NCBI GenBank assembly: GCA_011319805.1
Contig: SJRY01000246.1
Location: 248,001-312,000, forward strand
Length of the DNA stretch: 64,000 bases
Direction: 5' to 3'
DNA from: Macrocybe gigantea
Taxonomy: Eukaryota > Basidiomycota > Agaricomycetes > Agaricales > Callistosporiaceae
This document shows positions 56,933 through 64,000 of this stretch, piece by piece. The notes under the pieces are model-generated. The model worked only from the letters and a program-made list of their open reading frames with translations. It searched no databases and was not told the DNA's origin. A program made the translations under genes and the position numbers. Position 1 is the stretch's first letter; each line of letters starts with the position of its first letter.

Positions 56933-58445
56933 GATGGTCAAGCGGAAACGAACTGTCGGAGGAAAAGATGGGAATGTTCCGCAGACCAAAGGAACTAAAG
57001 CAGGGCCTTCTTAACACGTTCCTAAAGGGTCTCGTTTGATCACTGTGAACGGGATCGAAATGAAAAGAATAGGGTTGTGTTTTTCAGGGTCTTATATCCT
57101 TTCGGCTGTGAAAATCCAGCGTTGTTCCGGGCCATTTATTGTTCCATACCGGAAATGTTGACAATTCGATTGCATTGAAAACGTGATGGGTGGGGCCTAT
57201 CGTGTTTTCAGCACAACCGAATCTTGAACCTTTCCGGTGCGGATGTACGTGGACTTTCGCGACTTGCGACCAATCAACAAGCCATCAAGCTCTGCAGCTC
57301 AATTAGCGCCAAACTTTCCCTTAATTCAACCAGCAGACAGTCCTTGATCAAGAGTGGCGCAAAAGGACCGAGGTTGTCAGGCGCCCTCTCGTGAACTTCG
57401 ACTGAATTTGGCCAAGTGCGGGTCGGTTTCCTAGGACTTCCCGGGCGCGCCGAGATAGAACGTGCACAGGAATTCCGCAGTGTGAATTTGCAAAATGTAG
57501 GTCCTAATCGACGCACTAGACGGTCTGATTTTGATTTCGGAATTTGGCAAGGGTCATTCCTCCGCTGCTCACTCAGACGCGTGCCAGAGCATGACTGGAG
57601 GCACGTGACACCATCGAGGTAGATTTCAGCATTTCAGCGAAAACGGCCAAGGACGAGCGATGAAGCGATGAAAGGCGAATGGCGAACGATGCAGACGGAG
57701 CGACAAAAGTCGAAAGACGAGAGTTCGAGACATCAAAGGCGAAGAACGAACGCAGGGTCTTTTGAGGCGCGTGACCTTGGCACGGTCAAGTGAGATGGCT
57801 TACAGAGAAATGTGGAATGACTTACAAATCACCAGTGTTCACAAGTGTCCCCTAGCCGCGTTGCTTTTGAGAAGAGCCTAAAAAAAGAGCCTGCTGGATG
57901 TCACTCGTCTGGCATAATCACTTGCATCGGATGGATATCTTGGGGCCGATATGTGGCGAGCAGCTCTGTAGCATCCATGGCAGCTCTCACGTCGCCTAAA
58001 TTAGGCTAGGACACCATAGTGTGATGAATGATTCGGAATGCCACATGCGGATGTCTTGTTTGTTGGAGTCGACGAGAGGATAGCCACGGACGAAACGCAC
58101 GAGAGAACAGGGAGACCCCAGCGGGATTCGTGGGCGTGAGACGTGCCGCCTTGCATCCTCAAGCCGTTAGACGATATGAGTGACCCCTGGTGGGGCTGAT
58201 AGAGCGACTTGCTGGAGATGAATCATATCATCGTGCATCGTTCCAATGAAATGAGAGAGAGTAGTAAGAATGAAAGCTGGTCGTTCACTCTGAATGAAGT
58301 AGAAAAATCCTGGATTTCGCAAGAATTTCGCCATTCCATATGACGCGATTTGCCAGTTGCCGAAATCGGAAACATTGAGACGCGTCTGTATTTGCCTCTT
58401 GAACGTCTTCACTCGGGGCTCTTGCGCGTTCATTAATCACTCTTC
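56933..58445. other. long divergent intergenic region
   Basis: Holds the promoters of the ABC transporter and TSC13. Minus-strand frames at 57274-57516 and 58167-58433 have no domain. Direct repeats of the type GGCGAA/AACGA occur around 57650-57750. Nothing coding is supported. Confidence 0.45.
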
Positions 58446-59985
58446 ATGGTATCTGTAACGATCTCTTCTGCGTCCAAGCCACCTTCGTTTGCTCGAGGGT
58501 TCCCCATCAATGTCGACGTGAAAGAAGACGCCACGGTAGCTGACGTGAAAGCAGCCATTGCGGCAAAGTTCCCAAAAGTATGTAAATGACCATTTTTTTC
58601 ATGCACTCCAACTGGTATCCTCGATTTAAAGTGTACAAGTCCCGTTTCAATGACTCTTCCGCATTTCCTATCCTTCACGCGTTGCCAGCTCATCGCACGC
58701 CCTGATCTCGGGGTCACGACTTATAACGCGCCACTGACGAAATATCTTTCCTCAGTTCTATGCTGCGCGTCAAAAAGTGACACTTAAGAATGGAAAGGCC
58801 CCGCTAGGAGACGAGAAGAGGTTGAAGGATGCGTTGGGTGGCAAGGTCGAGGGTGCCGAGCTGCAGGTCAAGGACCTTGGTCCTCAGATTGGGTGGACGA
58901 CCGTCTTTTTGATCGAATACGTGCGTCCAAGCGTTATTTCATTGTGTTCGTCAACGCCCAACACTCTCTACTCATAGGTCGGGCCTCTCATCATTCACCC
59001 GCTCATCTACCATTTCCCTGGTTTTTGGTACAGAAAAGACGTCCAACACAGCGCTTTGCAAAAGTCGGTTGTTTTTCGCGGGTCAAACCTCTCCAACTGA
59101 GACTTTTATGATTAGATACGTCTATGTCTTTGTGCTCCTGCACTTCATCAAGCGCGAGCTGGAGACGCTGTTGTAAGTCGTATCCGCGTCATCATGTGCT
59201 CTGGGTCTTCTGAAACCGTCCGACTAGCGTCCACCGCTTTTCGCATGGTACCATGCCCTTGAGAAATATCTTCAAAAAGTGAGTTATTGTCTTTTCTTAA
59301 CCTCCATCCGCTGATGTACCGACGACCGCCGTAGCTCCGCCCACTACCACATCTTCAGCGGTAACTACCATCCTTTTAAACTTTTTTCCGACCTGCATGA
59401 CATTATTTCTTTTAAAAACACAGGCTTGCTATTGGCATATGACGTTTACAGGCCAAAGTTTTCAGCTACGTCACCATACGTCGCCGGCACGATCAGGAGC
59501 AACCAGACATTCTTGAACATTTGTGCCGGTCTATGGGCGGTATGTGATCGCATATTCTCTCCTTACAAATGTCGTCCAAACTCAATCCCGTGATCCCTCC
59601 GTCTGACCAGTTCGCTGAGCTGTCCAATCTCCACACGCATCTCACTCTCCGTTCCCTTCGCCCCGCAAACACCCGAACTCGAGCGATCCCCTATGGATAT
59701 GGCTTCACGTACCTTTCGTGCCCAAACTACTTTTTCGAGACCGTGGCTTGGGTGGTGATTTCGTTCATGACTGGCAGTCTGGCGGGTACGTCTACCGACC
59801 TTTAGCCGTTGTCGCCTTTTTTGTTCTTTGGCTCAGTGCAGCATTTCTCAACAGCTTGGGTGTTTACCGTTCTGGCGACGGTGCAGATGGCTATCTGGGC
59901 GGTGAAGAAGCATAAGAACTACAGAAAGGAGTTTGGCGCATCCTATCCCAGAGGTAGAAAGGCGATGATTCCATTCATCTTGTAA
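58446..59985 (+). CDS. TSC13: very-long-chain trans-2-enoyl-CoA reductase (TSC13/TECR)
   Basis: ER membrane enzyme that performs the last reduction in each cycle of very-long-chain fatty acid elongation, feeding sphingolipid synthesis. The N-terminus is the ubiquitin-like domain typical of TECR (FPINVDVKEDATVADVKAAI; VTLKNGKAPLGDEKRLKDAL). The steroid-reductase-like membrane domain follows: YVGPLIIHPLIYHFPGFWYR, VLLHFIKRELETLFVHRFSH, GTMPLRNIFKNSAHYHIFSG, RTRAIPYGYGFTYLSCPNYF, and FETVAWVVISFMTGSLA. The end is HKNYRKEFGASYPRGRKAMI then PFIL, the family's usual terminus. About ten exons with short GT-AG introns join in phase. Confidence 0.92.
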
Positions 59986-60246
59986 AAGACTATATACATA
60001 TATACGTCTTTGTGCCCGGTGAAAGGTGCGGGTAAGGTCAGCATCAGCTGACGATTGATAGTGCATCTTGTGATCGCCTGACAGCGCTCTTGACTTTCGA
60101 AGCGGCCTCGAGCAGCAGCTGGCAACGCTCATGATGGCAGCTGTTTGAAACAACTGTCAGCACTTTTTTTGAGCTTTCACGCTGTGACATGGTCGAGAAA
60201 GTGATATGTTTTCCATTGGAGTGTAGCATCACAAACCACCACAAGG

Positions 60247-61267
60247 TCAATGTGAGCGTATCCATACCACCAGATCTTCTCCCCATTCTTCGCCGGTACC
60301 CGAACTAAGTGCCAAGATAGGACTGAGATGGTCATGGCCCTCCAGGACAAGCTCCTCTATAACGCCTCCTTTGCTCTTAAATTCCTTCGTGAAATTTCGC
60401 ATCGCGATCGATATGTAGCGGGGTTCGCTTCCCGCTATGAGATTCCGCAAGGGAGGGAGAGAAGCAATGCATGACGCAGCCATACGACGAAGTGTGCTCA
60501 GTGGCTGCCCCGAGTGATTCCTTCTCGGCCTCCATAGTACGTCTCGGCGACGGCATAAAACTTGGGTCGAGAGGGAGATATTTCGTATGGGACGCCCATG
60601 AAAACGACACCGCGTACGACACGCGCCGCAGAGGACGATGAGAAGAAGGACGTGAAAAGGTATTCTGCGACGTGCAGACCGCCCGCCGAGTGCGCGAGAA
60701 TGAACACGCGCGTGGTGCCATCACCTTGAGAAGAGAGATGGTGAACAACCCATTCGAGTGCATCACGAACGTCCTCGGCGCCTTGGGGGTAAGTGATAGA
60801 AGGAACGAGACGGTAGTCGGGTATGACGGTGAGAATGCCGCGCGATGCGAAAAAGGCGCCAAGATTGTTGTGCACTAGGTTGGAAGGCGGCGACGAGCGT
60901 GCACCACGAACGAGTCCGCCTCCGTAAAAGAAAACTAGGATAGGAATAGCTTGTTCATTAGAGCTTGTGCCACTGGGCTGTGACTGTGGATCTGGTGGGT
61001 AGTAGACATCAAGCTGCCCATATGAGATGAAGCCTTTCTGCCAGCCCATTGCAACGCACCTTAAGGGCCTCCATTGAACCATAATCAAATGTCTTGCGTG
61101 TAATTGACTCGATTGCTGCACGATTTGCCTCAAGTAAGGGGTAGGCTAGACTAAGGAAGTTTGACCACTCTCGAAAACAGAAAACTCGACTGCAGCCACG
61201 TACCGGGATCGATGATTTCTTTCGTGTGCGGCGGATAGGACCCTGGCAAGATGCGTGAGTTTGGCAT
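60247..61267 (-). CDS. alpha/beta-hydrolase, carboxylesterase-like
   Basis: ATG at 61267 opens MPNSRILPGSYPPHTKEIID. An intron joins it to AYPLLEANRAAIESITRKTF, and a second joins EALK to LDVYYPPDP. The oxyanion-hole motif is FFYGGGLVRG, a variant of HGGG with Tyr for His. The nucleophile elbow is LAHSAGGLHVAEYL. An aspartate region follows, and the catalytic His lies in LVLEGHDHLSP. It ends WGEDLVVWIRSH. The layout is that of the alpha/beta hydrolase-3 or BD-FAE-like group, which hydrolyse small acyl esters or formyl-kynurenine-like substrates. No signal peptide is seen, so it is probably cytosolic. It is convergent with TSC13. Confidence 0.78.
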
Positions 61268-61321
61268 GGCTGCCTCTGCAAGCCCAGCTCCGTATTAGTG
61301 TTGTGGGCAGAATGCGGCGGA

Positions 61322-61712
61322 GTTTGCCAATTGTTGGCATTTGCCAAGGATGGCAAAATTTGGCAAAATTTTCCTCCTATGATAACCAGAGAGATGTGAA
61401 GAGGTGTATTGTCTGATCTCGCCGCCTCAAGCAGATGTGTCAGAGTAATTGGATTCAGGACCACCAACCTGATACGTAGACTACTTTGCAGTTGTGGGCG
61501 AAAAACTCGTCGATGTCTTGGACGGCATGATGTTCAGCTATAGGAGTCGAGGCAAGGGTGACTGCCTGCCTATAGAACTGAAATTTTGTCGGAGGTTGGC
61601 TACATTATCATAAATGACCATATACTCTGCCAGATTCTGCCAAGCCTGCCTCGAATTCTGCCGGCAATGGCCAGTTTGGCAGAATTGCTTGGCAAAATGG
61701 CAGACTTCTGCT
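61322..61712. repeat. TGCCA/TGGCA-rich element, possible MITE
   Basis: Two clusters of short inverted words (TTTGCCAA, TTGGCA, GGCAAAATTTGGCAAAATTTT at the left; CTGCCAGATTCTGCCAAG, TTTGGCAGAATT, TTGGCAAAATGGCAG at the right) flank a roughly 200-base spacer. Each cluster can fold on itself and pair with the other. It looks like a small non-autonomous element or a structured repeat. No target duplication was identified. Confidence 0.5.
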
Positions 61713-61777
61713 AACAACACCGGTTGCAACCTAGAATTTTCAAAATCATATTGCTTCTACTTAGCGGTGGGAATCGC

Positions 61778-62697
61778 TCAGCGAATACTAAGGTCGTCTA
61801 CAATCGTCTGAATCAACTCTTGATCAGCCTTACGCTCCAGCTCATAAGGCGTCATCACCTCCCGTAGCCGATTTCTCCATTCTTCCTCCCTTGCATGTCG
61901 AATGGGGACCCAGTGTGCTTTCAGGTATTCCCAATGTGCAGGGAACCATCCAGCGCTCTCCCAATCGATCAGGGCGACAACCTTCCCACCCTTTACCATG
62001 ATGTTGCGCAGGTCAAGGTCGCCATGGGTGAACACGAGTGGGTGGCGCCGTGCATGGGACTCGGCGACGGAAGGTCTGAATTCGGATATGGCCCGTTGGC
62101 GACGAAGGGCACGATTCATCTCGGCTTCGTCCTGGTAGGGTCCGCTAATACCGGCTTCTTCGTTTGTGGGCCATCCTTGCGCGAGTCGGTTGTCACACAC
62201 GGGTCGACCGCCGATTGAACCGATCACCGCTGACATAGGGGGCTTCAGTTCTCGGAGTTGCCTCAGATAGCCATGAAGTTGGGCAATGATATGGTCTCGT
62301 GCCGCAACATCGAAGGACAACCATGTGTCGTGATTCAGAGACTGTCCATCTATCCTTTCCATAAATATGAAGGCATCCGAGGTCCGTGGTACGGCTCTAC
62401 GGGGATGCCAATTTCTTCGCCACCAGAAGACCCACGGTGGGATATGGAAGGTCAAGAATACTCTAGGAACAGGAAGTGATGTCCACCGACGGACGAACTT
62501 CATGTTGGCCGATTCTTCGTAGGCCATGGCAGTCTGCTTGACGTAGATATATCGTCCCAGTGTTTCTAGTTGATCACGCAGATGTTTCAATAAAGGGAAC
62601 AGTCGTCATAGTTCGGAATCACTCACTTTTCCATAAGCAAGACACTACAACAGACAGTGGCCATAAAATGCGATATTGCCAAAACATTTGCATTCGC
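61778..62697 (-). CDS. APH-fold (aminoglycoside phosphotransferase-like) kinase
   Basis: Small-molecule kinase fold. The N-lobe contains YIYVKQTAMAYEESANMKFV, followed by LPVPRVFLTF and the hinge FIFMERIDGQSLNHDTWLSF. The catalytic loop is VFTHGDLDLRNIMVKGGKVV, and the metal-binding motif is LIDWESAGWFPAHWEYLK; catalytic Asp, Asn and metal Asp are all present. It stops at 61778. The start is tentative: ATG at 62697 (MFWQYRILWPLSVVV) can splice in phase at CLWKK to TLGRYIYV; without it the main frame has no ATG. This family is widespread in ascomycetes and basidiomycetes, with unknown physiological substrates; antibiotic resistance should not be assumed. Confidence 0.78.
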
Positions 62698-62995
62698 CGC
62701 CAAAGGGATTTACGTGGTGGCGGTGGTGGGAGCGCGAAATAGGCATCCCACTTCTGAAGAAAAACACCGCATAGCTGTCGTCATTAGGAAGTCAAGAAGT
62801 CGAGATGTAACGACGTACTTCTTCGAGCTTGAGTTCTTCAACCCCGTCTGATTGCATGCAAGGTGGTGGTGAGTGATCAGAGAGAGTACTCTGTTGCTGT
62901 CTTGCTGCTGGGGTTATAGACGTGGATCGAAATGTAAACAATGTAAACAACGTGCAACTCGAATTGTGTGATCCCACCAAAGCTTGCAATCATCC

Positions 62996-63250
62996 CTTGT
63001 TCTAAAATCCCCCACTTTTGTCCTTGCTTCTTGTCTTGCATGCATCAGTGATGCCATGGGTTTGAGCCTTTATTGTGAGGGTATGTACAATCACTTGTTA
63101 TAAAATTCGTCACTTTTGTCCTTGCTTCTTGTCATGCATGCACAAGTGATGCCATGGGTTTGAGCCTTTATTGTGAAAGTATGTACAACAAGGAATCCCT
63201 TGTTCTAAAATCCGTCGTGCACTGGTGATCCCATGGATTCGAGCCATTAT
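62996..63250 (+). repeat. imperfect tandem repeat, about 98-105 bases per unit, 2.5 copies
   Basis: Units start at 62996, 63094 and 63199 with CTTGTTCTAAAAT or CTTGTTATAAAAT. Each contains CACTTTTGTCCTTGCTTCTT and GTGATGCCATGGGTTTGAGC. The third is shortened by an internal deletion. It lies 220-460 bases upstream of the last gene. Confidence 0.85.
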
Positions 63251-63255
63251 TAATA

Positions 63256-63267
63256 GATATATATATA
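63256..63267 (+). promoter_or_regulatory. TATA-like box of the last gene
   Basis: GATATATATATA about 205 bases before the ATG at 63472, directly after the tandem repeat. Placement suits a promoter, but the distance implies a long 5' leader or an intron in it. Confidence 0.35.
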
Positions 63268-63471
63268 CCCAAGGTCCAGCCCATTTGAAGGACAAAACGA
63301 CTGCTGATTGCGCACCCCATTCACTGATTACATCCAAGCCTAACACTTTGCTGTGATCATTAAACATTACAATACCTCTGTTATCGAGGCTTTTTCATTG
63401 TCGGTATTCACTTCTGTTCTGCAAAGGCCGTTTTCTAACTCGCTAGAATAGACGCTCTAGTGACCATTACC

Positions 63472-63966
63472 ATGCCTCCTGCCGTCAGATTTGGTATCGC
63501 ACTGTACAGTCCCCTCGCGTATGGAGAGGGTCGGCATTGGGCTCTGGTAGTCGGTCGGCCGGGACACAACACCCTAGATGGCAAGGTGAACGTCTTCCAG
63601 ATCATCCATGATTCCCATGGTGGTTATAGGACATTCCACAAGTTGATCGATGACAATGACGGCGCCCAGCTGAAGTCCAGTTCCCGCTATTACGGGGTGG
63701 TTGACCTCGGTAGTCTTAGAGCTGACATAGACCACGTCCTTTCCATCCTTGAAGAGGCACCAGCAGGTCAAGAACGTTACCCCATACCTTATGGCAAAGT
63801 CTGGTCTTGCGCGTGGTGGGTTATCCGAGCCCTGCGTCGTTTGCATCAAGCCGGGTATAGACTTTGGCTTCCATCCGACGACCTTGAGCTGTACAACAAG
63901 GTAGTCGGTCCGCTGGCAACGGCGATGGTATTTACAGGAGGATTGCACCACGTTACGATGCTTTGA
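63472..63966 (+). CDS. small hypothetical protein with paired HW and WxCxWW motifs
   Basis: A 164-residue single-exon product from ATG 63472 (MPPAVRFGIALYSPLAYGEG) to TGA 63964. The first motif is RHWALVVGRPG; the second is KVWSCAWWVIRALRRLHQAG, with FQIIHDSHGGYRTFH between them. The order, His early and Cys later on a helix, resembles the permuted papain-like NlpC/P60 or LRAT-type fold, and I recall many small agaric proteins of this type. That assignment is inferred from motif order only. There is no signal peptide. It is an ordinary-sized member with no visible break. Confidence 0.6.
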   Translation: MPPAVRFGIALYSPLAYGEGRHWALVVGRPGHNTLDGKVNVFQIIHDSHGGYRTFHKLIDDNDGAQLKSSSRYYGVVDLGSLRADIDHVLSILEEAPAGQERYPIPYGKVWSCAWWVIRALRRLHQAGYRLWLPSDDLELYNKVVGPLATAMVFTGGLHHVTML

Positions 63967-64000
63967 CACACAGCACATGTACCAAGTGAAATAATTGCAT

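Noticed and set aside
58167..58433. 88-codon minus-strand frame in the ABC transporter/TSC13 promoter region
   Set aside because: No domain, and it ends at the TSC13 start; likely chance.
61778..62697. Antibiotic-resistance interpretation of the APH-fold kinase
   Set aside because: The fold is widespread in fungi with unrelated or unknown substrates; nothing in the context points to resistance.
1..64000. CRISPR arrays, bacterial operons, ribosome binding sites
   Set aside because: The intron-rich eukaryotic gene structure rules these out; no array-like regular spacer pattern was seen.

Overview
The window comes from the nuclear genome of a filamentous basidiomycete, almost certainly an Agaricomycete. 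Genes are split by many short introns of about 45-75 bases, mostly GT-AG with at least one GC-AG. Several families are typical of that class: the F-box-like protein at the left edge, an AA14-type copper oxidase, a Plavaka DNA transposase, a DUF6698 protein, and a stand-alone AMP-forming ligase beside a P450. The AA14 and GH17 genes fit a wood- or litter-decaying lifestyle. All exon joins below were read by eye from splice signals and reading frame; none is backed by RNA data.

Layout, left to right. 1-11.4 kb: F-box-like protein (cut by the edge), aldo-keto reductase, HSBP1-like coiled-coil protein, a cysteine/histidine-rich hypothetical protein and a long low-complexity protein. 12.8-25.4 kb: an accessory block with two diverged copies of a stand-alone AMP-forming ligase facing each other, a cytochrome P450 between them, a MATE-family exporter and a damaged aquaporin. 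This resembles a small-molecule modification and export locus; one ligase copy and the aquaporin carry frame-breaking indels. 26.1-36.3 kb: secretory and wall functions, namely a GH17 glucanase, two related single-pass membrane proteins on either side of YIF1 and tRNA-Val(AAC), and the AA14 oxidase. 37.7-42.1 kb: a Ser/Pro-rich protein, ALG2 and a canonical F-box protein. 42.7-49.9 kb: a hypothetical protein and a transposon-rich stretch with a DUF6698 gene divergent from a near-complete Plavaka transposase. 50.8-60 kb: ABHD11-like hydrolase, a hypothetical protein, an ABCG half-transporter and the enoyl-CoA reductase TSC13. 60.2-64 kb: carboxylesterase-like hydrolase, a repeat rich in TGCCA/TGGCA words, an APH-fold kinase, a roughly 100-base tandem repeat and a small protein at the right edge.

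Themes. Housekeeping genes of the secretory pathway (YIF1, ALG2, TSC13) are interspersed with variable genes (ligases, P450, transporters, F-box proteins, transposon). At least four genes show apparent 1-2 base indels: ligase copy B, aquaporin, YIF1 and Plavaka. Because YIF1 is a conserved housekeeping gene and its break sits at a C-run, residual sequencing error must be weighed against real gene decay before any of these is called a pseudogene.
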